A stretch of DNA of 64,000 nt from Sparassis latifolia (Eukaryota; Basidiomycota; Agaricomycetes; Polyporales; Sparassidaceae): NCBI GenBank assembly GCA_018466975.1, contig JAENRS010000014.1, forward strand, positions 62,001 through 126,000, in the 5' to 3' direction. Shown one piece after another: positions 11,227 through 23,330 of the stretch. The translations under genes and the position numbers were made by a program. The number at the start of each line of letters is the position of its first letter. Positions within the stretch are counted from its first letter, which is position 1. The notes below the pieces were generated by a model. The model was not told the DNA's origin and did not search any database. It saw only the letters and a list, made by a program, of their open reading frames with translations.

Positions 11227-11599
11227 GCCTCCTCACCAACGGGGCTAGCCTTCCAGAGCGATCTTCGCGTCCGTTGTCTTCGGCCAACAGTGGGGAGCCC
11301 GAGCAGTGCGCCATTCTCAAAGGCAGGGAGATGGAAGCGGAGCAGCGGAGATGAGAGAGGGTTCGAACCGCAGCAAGCAAATACTCCGCACCAACTCCGC
11401 CCTGTGACTTTCCCTAGCCCCACGAACTGTGTTGTAAGCCCGTTCTTGCTCGGAGAGCAAGCTCTCCCGACCCAAAAGTGAAAGTGTCCTTTTTACACAG
11501 TTGTTGTGCGCTATTTGTTTTGTGGCACTGTCTGCCCTCGTCTCCGAGCAAGTTCCGCCGCCGCCTGGCGGCCTTTCGAGTTGTGAAATAGAACTGCAT

Positions 11600-11700
11600 C
11601 CGTGTAAACCAGCTGGTTGGGTGGTGAGGTTAATGTATGTGATGTGATTTGATTCCGAGACCTTGAGTTCGAACCTTCTTCGTGTATTTATTTTAGACGC
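11600..11700 (+). repeat. Possible tRNA-derived SINE head (A-box and B-box like)
   Basis: GAGTTCGAACC at about 11667-11678 fits a pol III B-box. GCTGGTTGGGTGG about 55 nt upstream is a weak A-box, and T-rich DNA follows. The intervening sequence does not fold as a clear tRNA, so this is at best a SINE relic. Confidence 0.25.
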
Positions 11701-12125
11701 TATGGTTTTGAAGCTTCACTGGCAAGTCTTGCGGACTTTGTCATTTTTTTACAATAATTTTGCTAGATTTTAATGTCTGACATGCCCGACAAACGACGGA
11801 AGACGCGGGGCACTCCCGACTTATCCCGAGACACCCGCTTAAGCGCCGAAGTTCAAAAGGTGCGCGGTGACAGAAAAAGTGTGCGCGGGATTAATTTTTT
11901 GAAGACCGCGTCATAATAGGCACGAGAGATGATGCGGCTTCGGGCTATGCAAAGTATGTACTAGTTACGACAGGATGGCGGTCATACTGTGTAAGGAGCT
12001 CAAGCATTCAACTATACGGAGGATGAAATAAATTATATCTTCAGTTGCAAGTATTTTATTCAAGAAGTATGTCGAATTATCGATACTCCAAGAAATGAGC
12101 TTTATCTACAACCCCGTAAACGAAT

Positions 12126-13555
12126 TCACGGCGTCGTCAAATCTACATAGTGTCGCTTGGTGCCAACCTTCGCTGTCGTGAAGTACTCAGAGCATGCATG
12201 GCCAGGAGAATAAAGTGCGCGATGCGACATTAACTTCTCGCAGAACGGGCAGCGAGTGAGGATGCGGGTTAATTCTGTGTACCTGACACCCGGGTCCACA
12301 GTAGCATCTAGCAGGCCGAAGAGCCGGGAAGCCTCATTCGCGGATGGTGCTTCGACTTGGTAAGCTAGAGTGTTGATGCTCGGAGGCGGTGACCAAAAGC
12401 GCCGAGGCTGTCAAGATAGCCGTGGTCATAGCCTGATGAGCAGAATGAGCGATTACATGAGTACAACTAGAGACAAAACTATCTCACAGTTGGGAGGCTG
12501 TGGGTCATCCGGACCAAGCTCCTGCCGGGTTTCTTGACGTGCCCCATACTGGCTAAGAGGAGGGGAGCTCATAGAGTTTTGAGTCGAAGATGAGCTGGAC
12601 GAAGGTGCACTGCAGAGCTCTTGGGGTACTGCAGCATGGAGGGGATGATCGCCGCGAACGTAGGGGGAACATGTGGGCGACGCTTGCTTGAAAGGAGGCT
12701 GCCAGTCGAATTGACTACTCACTCCACTCAGTTGAGCCAGCAGAGACGGAGATGAATGTTCAACGACGATATCTGCACGGTAGATATATCAGATTATGTG
12801 AGGGAATGAAGGCGAACAACATCATGCATTATATCATCGACATCGGAGTAGACATTCATACCTTTGTTGCTAACTGTCCTTATCGCTGAGCCGAATCTTT
12901 GCTGCGCGCGAGACGGTGGGGCCGAACAACTACGGGCCATCCCTGTGATCTGGCTGGATGGGCGGTCGGCTGCGCAATAGCCAATTAAGTTCACCATATG
13001 AGACAAATCACCGAGAGAAAGCACATACCTTCGCGAAGAGGGTATGTTCTCCGTTCCAAATCAGGATTCTCCTCCAGGAGATCATACAGGTCCACTGGGG
13101 TTGCATAACAGCAATTGATCAGTAGACACCAAACATGATGAGAAAGGGACAAACCGAACATGGGACAGAGAAAATGGGAGCATATAAGAACAGGACGGCC
13201 CTTGTTCAATGACTTGTCGGACTCGGGGATTTTAATCTGGCACGGGTGAGAACTGCGACCGGGGAGGTGTCCGCACAGGCAGCGAGGCTTCTCCCACTCG
13301 TACATCTCCGCATAGAAGTCCAACAAATACGGAGTGACAGCGTCGCCATTCGGGTATGCAGGGCTATGAAACGCGTCAATACAAGGCACGAAACTCGAAT
13401 AAAGAGGCAACCACATACTAAGGCATCGGGACCAACTTGTGACTCCTCTCATTATACGTAGGGAGGAAACGAATCCGGCAGAGCTCTGACTTCAGAAGAG
13501 CGAACTCAGCCGAGAAACGAGGCCTACGGGGAGAAGTAGTGGATGAGCGTGGCAT
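12126..13555 (-). CDS. Hypothetical protein, apparently intact multi-exon gene
   Basis: The start ATG (13555-13553) has A at -3. Exons join without any frameshift: 13555-13458 (MPRSSTTSPRRPRF...), then PAYPNGDAVTPYLLDFYAEM onward, DLYDLLEENPDLER, a third block ending AIRTVSNK, and a Ser/Pro-rich block (about 12790-12490). After an intron of about 55-115 nt the last exon reads RLFGLLDATVDPGVRYTELT and CPFCEKLMSHRAL, with a stop at 12128-12126. Two cysteine clusters are visible: a CLCG...NKGRPVLIC region that weakly recalls a GRF-type zinc finger, and a C-terminal CxxC with nearby H and C. Some splice sites (one GTCCCA donor) are uncertain. Function not recognised; a nucleic-acid or zinc-binding role is only a guess. 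Confidence 0.6.
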
Positions 13556-14397
13556 GGTAGCAGATTTGGCAGAACAAATATAAGCAACAGGATGGTGGAT
13601 GTTTGGCCCAGTGCTGGAGGTATCCTCTTATAGTTATACCACATCAGTACCTGCCTCTTCACCAGTGCGACAGAAACCGCAGCATACAGATCTCAGTCGT
13701 TAGATTGACATAGAAAGGTCTCCTTTTCTGACGTCGAACATGTGCCATAATGTTGTCACCGCGCTTGTACGTGGGAAGGCGAGAAACGGCAGGCCTCCAA
13801 ATGGAGCGAAGTCGCATTAATATGCCCTGTTCAAGTGAGCGCCCACATAGATCTGGATCTGATAGACGCTCGCGTCATTACAGGTCATTACAACAACCCG
13901 GCGTTCCTGAATGAGGACCATGGCCGGTAACCTACCTAGAACTGGTGGGAATATCGTGTAGTCACCGCTATTTTTAAACAAGAAAAGCTCAGTGCCTAAA
14001 ATTTGTCCGATTTCTTATCCCTTTGGCAGAAATGTTTCTTTTCATGAGTGGAGTCGATTGGCTAGAGCGATTGGCGAGAAACTCAAAATTGAGGGAGATA
14101 ATCTTTTTGTCAAAGAAGAGACTTGTTTGCAAGCGCGCCGAATCTGTCACAGATCGTCATGCTTGCCGACGTGCCGTTCCCTTGTTCTCCCTATAGTCGG
14201 AGTTTAAAATGATGTACTTCATTGTCACGCCTGAATCACTCCCGACTTTGCACCCTTTCCATCCCAGTTGGACGTCTGGACCCCCAAGTTGCTCGGCCAA
14301 GGTATTTGAAATCATACACATCTACTGCATATTGTTTACTGATTTTTAGTGCAGCGGAATGCGGCGAAAGGACGAAATTGCAACACCCGGGTAACGA

Positions 14398-14579
14398 TAC
14401 TATGGGTTACCGGTTATCACTCACTCGGCAGAGCCTGTAAGTCGGCCCCCATATGAGGGGAAAATGTAAAAAATGTAGGGTAGCCGCGCATCTTCTCAGG
14501 TCAAATTCCCACCGCTTAGGACGTTTGACCCAAATCTTCCTTATACATGGGAAAACTGCCGAAGTGGTAACCCATAGTA
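14398..14579. mobile_element. MITE-like element with 14-bp terminal inverted repeats
   Basis: TACTATGGGTTACC at 14398-14411 is perfectly complementary to 14566-14579. Further inside, CTCGGCAG on the left is matched by TTCGGCAG in the complement of the right end. The 182-bp interior has no open frame, and the ends begin and finish with TA. Size and structure fit a non-autonomous DNA transposon. Confidence 0.55.
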
Positions 14580-15099
14580 GTAAGCCATGAAGAACTTTGA
14601 AACACCCTTCAAACGTTTGCAGAGGGCGGGAGTAAGATAGAAGGTGACGGCTACCTTCCTTATACCTTTCTACCCCCGAGACACATTAAACCCTTATCTT
14701 AGGGTTAGGGGTTTTTCGCCAAATCGAAAACTGGCGGCGTCCAATTGGTGCGCAATCTCGGATCGCGATATCGCAGAAGATTTGCGTTGTCCACCTAAAC
14801 TCCTTTACCCAGCTTTTGCATGAGCGCACAACTCAACCCCTCTTCTTTTCTGAGGTTTGTCTGCATTTTTCCCAGTGCTCGCAAGTTCCAAGCGTCAGCT
14901 ATGACGAAGCAGTACTAAGTTTTCCCGGGACTTCACGTGGTTCCCTCTCAGGACAAGCTCGCAAGGAACGTCTCTATCGTTAGGTCTGGTCTTTTAACTG
15001 TGTCGGAAACGTGTTCTACTTCTCGCACATGTCCCGCTCATGCACTCCATATGTCCGAAGAACTGGTATCGCTTAATTGCATGATAAGTTTAGTTGTCA

Positions 15100-15700
15100 T
15101 TCCGTGGAATCCTCACGGCTTTAGCCAGATTCGACCTTCCATTACTCGCCAGGTACGCCTGGCTGAGAAATTGCATTGTTGACCTGTAGTTCAAAGTCCT
15201 CCGCGACAACAATCCACGCTCGACATGATTAGCTTGGCAATTGAAATATTGACCCTTGACACGGAGGAAGACGCCATAGTTCCTGTGACAGGCATCGGAA
15301 TATTCAGATTCATAGATTAATTTCCATGAGCAAAAATTGCTATCAATTCCTGCTAGAGACTGTGGCTCGGGTTCCGACAGTTCATTCAGGTTGCCTTATC
15401 CTGTTCGTCTATTCCACGAACCGCCTGTTTTCCACTCAAGCTGGCTCCGTCGAAAACTGTGCATTTGTTGCACATCCTCTCGCCTCAGAAACACCTCAGC
15501 TTGAGAGGTAAATCCATCTCTCGTCTTGTTCCATGGTGTCTGATGTATTTGTGCCTGGCGAACGAAATCGTCTACTCTCCAAATCATTGGATGTACCACG
15601 TCTTGTATTTAGGTGGGCTGAAGGGGAATCATGCTTCCAGTTACAGTGAGCTGAGAATACGCTAGTGAGATAGCTGTCAATTCATGGTACGTTGCAGATA
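15100..15700 (+). repeat. Diverged direct repeat, left member (possible old LTR)
   Basis: Segments such as the one ending at 15330 and those near 15370-15480 and 15560-15700 align in the same order with 18820-19390 at roughly 70 percent by eye. Many differences are C/T or G/A, including CG against CA. No element ends were located. Confidence 0.4.
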
Positions 15701-16947
15701 CATTGAACGGGGCCGAAAGACCGTCATGCCTTCGTTCTTGTGTTCTATGAGTCATGACCCGCGACTATACGTTAGAATCTACCTCCGTAGAAGTTATGAT
15801 CAAGCTTTTCCCAGCGATATTTCATCTCACCGTGGCAGCCGCAGCGATAGGTGCATTCCCGAAACGAGCGTGCTGCGATAATTAATGGCAACGGTCGGAC
15901 CAGCTCATAAGTATAAAGGACTCGTTCGCCGCCTTTGAAGACATACCTTCGACTCACACAACCTCGACTCAAATTGAATATGGATGCGTGCGGATAATGT
16001 AGATTTCAATTGTCATTCTGTCCCTGAGCTGAGTGCATTCCTCCCCTAAATCAGAAAAGAATAGCTGACCGACGATCGCAAGCTGGCTGGACTGTCAATT
16101 ATTCTGCGCAATCATGCTGCCAAGTGAGATCAGTTGCAGATCCCTGCGAAGAAGATAGAAGGGACACACATGCGTAAGAGACCTTCTCCGCCAAAAAATG
16201 ACGTTCCAAGGGTGAACTAGATGTTCCGCGGGAGCAGATAGACATTCGAGTTTAGTCCAGCTATGGAGTAATGAAAAAGTTAACACTATTACCATTATTA
16301 TTCTTCATAACTGTACAGTTCTAAGGGTCGAAATCAATGTATAGTGAGTGAAAAGAGTAGGGAGAAAACACGCGGCAATTCAGCCGACGCAAAGCCACTG
16401 TAAGAAGACGAGTGTCCTCCGTATATTCGGACCAATTTAGCACCGGAGGATCACGCCATCCTTCGTAGCCACATGTCACACTGTCGAAAGACGGCCGATA
16501 TAAACGGAACGTATGGGTCGACGAAACCTGCTACACGTCTGCCAATCGTTGAGCGCCCGGATTTTATGATCACTACGGTGTTTGACAAGTAAAATGTTAG
16601 CATGAGACGTCGCGCATTCGATGGAGAGTCCAAAGGAACTTCTAGCACGGTCAATCTAGGAGTAATGAATAGTATTAACTTAAGAATCGCTGTCACAGAC
16701 TGTGATGTTTTGGAGAGTGCAAATTAGATACCGTCACGACGTCCCAAGTCGAATCTCGACTTGTACGTGAGGAACCGGGAAATCGATGAGTGCGATGAAT
16801 TTATGCCACAACTATTAATCTCGGTGAGAACTGCCAGTGCCAGTGGGAGAGAACGTTCCCGGAAACTAGAGCAGATAAGGGACCAGGTTGGCGAGATAGC
16901 TCGCCCAGCTCCGCTCATCGTGCTGACTCGGCGTTTGAGCAGAACAA

Positions 16948-17021
16948 TACTATGGGTTAGTACCACTCACTCGGCGGAGCCTGTAAGTCGGCAGCCCGGG
17001 CGCGCATCTTCTCAGGTCAAA
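16948..17021 (+). repeat. Partial second copy of the TACTATGGG element
   Basis: TACTATGGGTTA, then ACTCACTCGGC, GAGCCTGTAAGTCGGC and GCGCATCTTCTCAGGTCAAA match the left half of the element at 14398, lacking about 35 internal bases. No right end is seen. Confidence 0.6.
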
Positions 17022-18819
17022 GGCGCACACTCCGCCGCTCTGCATACGCGGCTATCCCGCTTTGGACGTGGGGGCAGTCAGTGGACTCGGGAGGGCAAAT
17101 GATGGACTCGGGAGGGTACCGCCACGAGACTCTGGGAGCGAACGCGCACTTGCACGTTAGAACCGCGGGCGCTTCCACGTCTGATCGCTTTGTGTGCGCA
17201 GGGAGATATTTTGCTCCAGTTAGAACTGATGGCGGGTTGTATAATGTCTGAAATATTGCGCATCGAAGACGCGTGAGTGCCGCTAGGCGTGAGGGAACGA
17301 CCGGTGCGGCCGACATGAGGGTTTGACCATCCGAAAAAGGAAGAAGGCGACTGTTACTCGCTAAACGGTTGCAGTCTTGATATCGTCGGCTAGATTACCA
17401 GGGCAATGAACGTTGATGAAGCGTCCACGGTGTCCATGGCCAACGTTGAACCTGAGGCCTGAACGTTGAACGATTGGCCAGGGTCAGTAACATGAATTCG
17501 GGATCTTCCGAGCGGCATACACGGTGCGTTACGGTCACCAGCGGCATATACCAGGGGCACCGGCCCGCCGTGGGAAGGTACCACGCGGTGACCACCACAG
17601 CCCAGGGACATAGATATAATCTCCTCATTATGCCGTTCAGCCTCCGGTAGTCGCTGCAGGAACCGCTCCTCAGGCTGTTCCTGCGTTGGTATAGCAGGCA
17701 ACTCTACGTGAAGCCGATGGTCCGATTTGCGAGCGCAAGGCTTCCCTGTCTCCGCGAGTGTCGCTAGAGCCCAGAAGACGCAAAATGCCGGCTACTTATG
17801 AAACTTTCACAATGGACACACGAACACTAGAATGACCGTGGTGATTTCTACATCTGGTCGTTCATAGTCTATTGTCATCGTTCATTTTGGTGCGCACTAG
17901 TCTGTGATACTTACTCGATATTGGTTTCGATTGTGGTGTGTTTTTCGTTGGCGATGATAGTAGGGAATGTACTATGATTTGAGTCGACGACTATAACACT
18001 GACTTCCTTCACAGGGGTTGCAAGTGTGCCCTGGCAGACCATGTCAGGCCTTGTATTCATGCATATCAATTTCCTCAAACCGCGTTGGCAAAAGGACGAC
18101 GTCCCGGCATATGGCAACGTCGTTCCATTAATATTGCTAAGAAATGACCTAAGCCATCGCAACCTTTCCGGCTTCTGAATCTGAAGCATTAAGGAGTGCA
18201 TCCTCCGCTGAACGCTGAGCCTCTGCTTATTACGAATATACGATTGCTAAGCCTTTTCTGAATGGCTACCTATCCGTGTTTGACAACTGAAGTACTGACG
18301 GACAAAGGATCCCAACAGAGCCCCGCGTGTTCATGTACCGCGACATCACTGACAACTATTGCCTGATCATATCAAGGGGCACACGATTTGGCCGGTGCGG
18401 CATCAGCAGGGAGACATACGAGTCAATTTGGCTTCCACTAGTCAATGGCCAGCCAAGTCAGTGAGTGGCGTGCCGAGCAGTATTTGATGAAGGCGGACCT
18501 CGCTGACAAGCTATCTTCCCTTGTTCCTTGTTTATATACAAGGCGTTTGCAATCACAGATAGTGCCGTCACAGAAGGTTTGATGTCTGCGTCGAAGTTCG
18601 CACTTCGGTGAATGCAGACGTCATTCAAAGCCTCCAGGGTTGTAGGCTACCCTGAAGCATTCATGCGATGGCCTGTCGTGACAAGTTCGCCAGCAGGTCT
18701 CCATCGCCAGAAAAGCCAGCATCCCCAATTTGTCTTTCAACTCCGATAGAGATGTACGTAGCATTCCAATCATGTTCAAACAACGCGCGCACTAGGCACG
18801 CTTGAAGGTGTGGCCCTCG

Positions 18820-19390
18820 GGTAGTGGAATGGTAAGTTTCGTTATCACCCGTGCGATCCGGAGGTCTTTGGCCAGATTCAGGCATTCTAAGTGCTTCTGC
18901 GACTACAGTCAGCATTCACCGACTAGAATGTCAGTTTTTTCGACGCCATATTCCCTATTATGGGCATCAGAATATCTAGATTTACGTATCAAGTTCCGTT
19001 GAGACAGATTCCGATCAGTCTTGTCGAAGGTTCGGGTTTGCTCAATGTGCCATTCCTCGCCCTGTTGGTGTATTCCATAAACTGTTTCTGGCTGGTATAA
19101 CCTCCAGCCAGCTGTGTCGATAGTCGTACGTTTGTCACACAGTCTCTTATTCTAGATCCACATTTGTCTGTCTGCGGGTAATTTCATATCGTCTGTGATA
19201 TTCCAGTATCTCACTGATTCATGCATTGTAAATTAAACCGCATATCGCTCTAAATCATCCCATGCATCGCATATCCTATGCAGGTGAATATAACGGAAAT
19301 TTCGTGCCTCGCCTACCTAGAGCTAGAGGTGAGTGTGCATTCAGTCATGAATTGCTGTCAACTTACGGAGCATTACAGACGTGACTGGTG
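18820..19390 (+). repeat. Diverged direct repeat, right member (possible old LTR)
   Basis: Same-strand partner of 15100-15700, about 3.7 kb away. Shared landmarks include a GCCATA...GGCATC(A/G)GAATAT segment and the CTGTCAA(T/C)T segment near 19365. The sequence between the members has no surviving gag or pol reading. Confidence 0.4.
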
Positions 19391-19439
19391 GCTGCAATGA
19401 CGGTGCGCTGATTTACTGAAATATTCCATACGATGTCTG

Positions 19440-22400
19440 TAACGATGCCTAATCTAAACAGAGCAATGCAGCAGAGCATCGATCGGGTCTTCGCATGAGC
19501 CTACCACTGTTTCAAAACTTGATGGGCCTTCTGCACCTCAGACTCCACGCCGCCGTCGCTACCAAGATCCAGAACCCGAACACACCCCTACGCGACTTCG
19601 CACTGTTATCAAGACCCCAAAACAAGCTGCCAGCTGCGAATCAGCGAGAAACAATGCACGACGCGCGCCGCCTTGCCCCCAGATCCTGCAGGAGCTACGC
19701 AAGCGGTGAATGACAAGATGCCAGGTACAATTAAGAACTCCCGTAAGAATGACTCAGGACGTGACGCGGAGCTAGTACCAGACGCGGACGGTGCCACCCG
19801 TAGCCTTGCTCGAGCCTACCATGGACGTGGAGGATGCAGCGGCTGAAAGTCTTTCTCAGGCAGCACTGGATGTCTCACCCCTCAATCGTGATGTGCGATC
19901 TCCCAAGACATCTCCACTACCTTCCATCATGATTTCTACTGTTTCTTCTCTCTCTCCTCTCAAGACCGAGATTCAACTCGCCTCCCAGTGCAAATGCGCC
20001 ATTATAATGACGCCAGCTTCGTATGCCTCAATTTCATCCTTAAACCATTCCATAAGTCAATGTCTCATCCATGCACAGTGTTCCTCATCACGAACATGGC
20101 CTTATGCCATCAGACCTCCAGGCCAGACACGCCAAGGAAGGTAGGATCGAACCAACTGCAGGACCATCTTGGGTGCCCTCAGAGGCTCATGGGCTACACA
20201 GCACCTCTCCTGGTGCTCGTGACTGGGAATCTGCCTTCGTCTAACATCGAAAACACTCCCATCGAACAAGTGTTTCAGGTCGATGACGAACAAATTTTGC
20301 AACAAGGTTTCGTAGAGATCATGAGCATAGTCGAACGGCTGTCTGCAAGGACACGTTTATCTCTCTCTAATATACTTGCACGATGGACTCACAAACTGTC
20401 ATCCGACCACATTGCGTCTCATTACGACCACGCTTATCAGCGCTTTTGTCAACATTATGTGAATACTTCGGACGCTGCTTCATGTAAGTTCTTTGTGCTC
20501 ATTATGAATCAGTCTGATACTTTCATTTACAGTGCCAGGTGAAGGAGTTCGACTATTTAGTCCAAATCGTCATAGTAGTACTAATACTTCTTTCCATGAT
20601 CAAAATCCTACGAACGTGCAGCCTTTCCATCCAGCTATTCCCTCTTTCGCATGGCACAAGGTGACAAGGTTGATAACCTATTGGAGAAATTCAACGAGTT
20701 TGAGCTCGTGTCTGGCCAAGGATACACTTCAACCGAGCGTCGTCGGGATTTCACCCAGTGTTTCAATCAATTAAAACACCTGGTACGCATATCTTTAATT
20801 TTCAGTTGCACTAGGAAGGGCACTTATTGAAGACACAGGCCGAGATTCATTCGAAATTATATGGTTTCGAGATGGCGTTTGTCATGGCCGGCAACATACC
20901 GAAGCTGACTCTGACCTTGCGGACGTATTCGCCACGAAAGAAGCAAGAGGAGTATGTGCTCAATGTCAACCATCCAACACTCTTCTGACTTGACCGCAGT
21001 TTTTTGAAATGCGTTGCGGTTCAGACGACAACACTTTGATCTCCCACCTGAAGGCACATATTTAGTACGTCACATCTGACCGTAAATTGCACGGAATTTA
21101 ACGGTTTGTTTTATTGAAGCAACAATGTATCTCTTGGGATCCTAAATAGGGCGCAGACGAATAAGCTACAGAATCATGTCCAGGATGCTACGTTGTCAGA
21201 ACCCAAGGCAACACTTACCACGACTGGGCCTGTGAACCAGCAAAGCAATTCAAAAAACCTCACAAAACATGAAAAAATTGTATCTATCAAGTCCATGGGG
21301 CGAAAATTGATGGAGAAAGTTGGTATCACCACTTCCGACCTATTTCCGTGGAAGAGGATGCTAGAAGTTTTAGCTGATGCTGGAGCCATATTGGTCAACT
21401 ATCCTGAGGTTGTCAGGCTGCCCTTGCCTACTTCGCGAAGAAGGCATCACTCAACTGGCGAAGTCGAGATTGACATGCTCCACGCGGCAATGACGCGTAC
21501 AAGGAACCCTTTTGATATCCAGAAATATGAGGGGAAGCTCGAAGGTCGGACAGCGTTACTGTCCGTGTGATGAATGTCTGATCTTGTTCTACCTGTAGAC
21601 CTACAATCGTCACTCGTCCCCGTAATCTACGGTGGTTCTCCTGGCCCTGATTCCCAAGGAAAGACGGGTTTGAGGTTGTTTCGGAATGGTAGGAGCGTAA
21701 ACCGAGGTTCCCGCCGAATGAGTGACGACGAGGATGCTGAGGAAAATTCTGGAACCGAAGAAGGATTCCCCATCCTGGAGGTGCCGGTGGCAGCAGATCT
21801 ACCTGTTAGTGGGAACGACGCGATCGAGTCGATCGAGTCGGATTCTGATGCAGAGATCGATCAGTTAGTGTCATCCTCCCCACCACTCGCTCGGCGCACT
21901 CGCTCCCACTCAGCGATGAAGGTTGTGTCTTCAAGTCGTCGAATGAACTTACTCAGTGGCGCCAAGTTAATCCAGGTGCGCGGGAGAGATGCTATCTCTG
22001 AAGAGCCTCTGGCCGACGAAACTTCATTGCACCGACCACTGCTTGGCACTAAGCGTAAAGGGAAATTTCTGCGGCGGCGATGCAAATATTACACAGCCGT
22101 TAGCACCCCTCAAATTGGCATTACGGCTCATAACACAGAACCTAGCTCGAGTGCGCCAAGACCTTCGGATGCCCCAAAGCGAAGGATTACTGGCCAGTCG
22201 ATGCCCAGTGCGAAAGCGTCCGCGGGTTCATTTCGAAAATTCCATAGCAGGCGCTGCTGCGGATCACAGCCTCCGTCATTCGCAGTGTCGGCGAAGGTAA
22301 CACCTATGTCACGGAACCGAGCTCAGGCTCGCCACTGCACCCAGGCAACACTAGTCTCACGGTTGGAGCGGCGCATCTTCCTCAACCGGCGCGATAACAC

Positions 22401-23330
22401 TGTTGAGGCCACTGGGTTAGATGATAGTGGGGCGCAGACCAGGAGCTGATCGAAGAAGTGGACCAGAGAGTGACCTCTGATCCTGGGAGTCTCAAATTCA
22501 TGGCGGCACTCCTCTCACAGACAGGCGCGATCCGCGACGTCACCAGTATTGGTTCTGATCTGGTGGAAGGCAAGCCATCTCTAATGGGGAATAGAGAAGC
22601 GAAGACCGACCATGGCGGTATTAAGCCAGTTGCGGTGGCTCAGTCATGCAACACAATACTGGCGTGCATGCCAGTGGTGCGTGTCATGACTGGCGAAGCT
22701 GTGGAGTGCGTCGAGGCGTTGTCAGCGGCGTCCGAGAGGCTCAGCACCCTCCAGCATCGATCCCCCTTACAGTCGGTGATGCGGGCGTCGCAACCCACCC
22801 TCCTCGACGAGGCTAGCCACCCTCCACATCAATTCCCCCTCATAATTTGGTGATGCGCATGCACAACAATTATGGGCACCGTCACGCTGCACCTGGAAAT
22901 TATATGCATTCGTCATATCGCCAAGCGCGTCCTCTGCCCACATATCCGGAGCGAGGCGCCATGGCGATGCCCCTGCAATGGCTCAGTATCAGGGTACAAT
23001 GTATGAAGATGGACAAAGTGGTGGTTATGTGCCATATTCTAGTGGCACAGCTTATCCTGCAAAACTCCAGTTCCAAGGTCCACCATATGGCTATGGTCCC
23101 GACTACACTACAAGTTATGTCTCACCTCACGGATACCCTCCACAATCTTATGCGCCATACCATTCACTGATGTACTGAAGGTATGGTTCTATGCCTTCTC
23201 AGGAATTAGGAGATGCTCTGCTGCAGCAGGGCTATGGTACGCTTCACCCTCAAGCGGGCTATCTATCGCTATTTCCATACAAACCATCGCCATCTCAACT
23301 TCCTTTCCTTTGTTATCTCCACGAGAACCT
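19440..23330 (+). CDS. Hypothetical Agaricomycete multi-exon protein, with some frame breaks
   Basis: An exon chain can be followed through introns such as 20484-20531 (GTAAGT...ACAG) and 21551-21597. Parts in order: a basic Pro-rich N-terminus (about 19490-19690), LSARTRLSLSNILARWTHKL (about 20345-20400), a coiled stretch DKVDNLLEKFNEFELV (about 20665), FEMAFVMAGN (about 20867), FFEMRCGSDDNTLISHLKAH (about 21002-21060) and ITTSDLFPWKRMLEVLADAG (about 21325). An acidic then basic low-complexity region (21720-22440) and a Tyr/Pro/Gly-rich tail (22978-23178) follow. The FxxA..VG-N...FF...HxKAH pattern recalls a repeated mushroom family of unknown function. Frameshifts occur near 19715-19790 and 22435. 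Exact ends are uncertain. Confidence 0.5.

Larger units (their letters stand above)
10325..12125. other. AT-rich and repeat-bearing intergenic DNA
   Basis: No gene is recognised. The stretch holds a 27-bp minisatellite (11090-11226), T-loop-like B-box motifs near 11350 and 11668, and AT-rich DNA around 10680-10800 and 11690-11770. Confidence 0.5.
13556..19439. other. Long gene-poor stretch with MITE-like and diverged repeats
   Basis: I find no convincing gene. Open frames are short and lack motifs. Contents are a MITE-like hairpin (14398-14579), a related partial copy (16948-17021), two telomere-like units (TTAGGGTTAGGG, 14699-14710) and a diverged direct-repeat pair (about 15100-15700 and 18820-19390). 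Confidence 0.5.

Noticed and set aside
11340..11370. tRNA gene suggested by GGGTTCGAACC
   Set aside because: The T-loop-like motif stands alone; no A-box at a suitable distance and no anticodon arm.
14699..14710. TTAGGGTTAGGG as an interstitial telomere
   Set aside because: Only two units occur, which is readily explained by chance.
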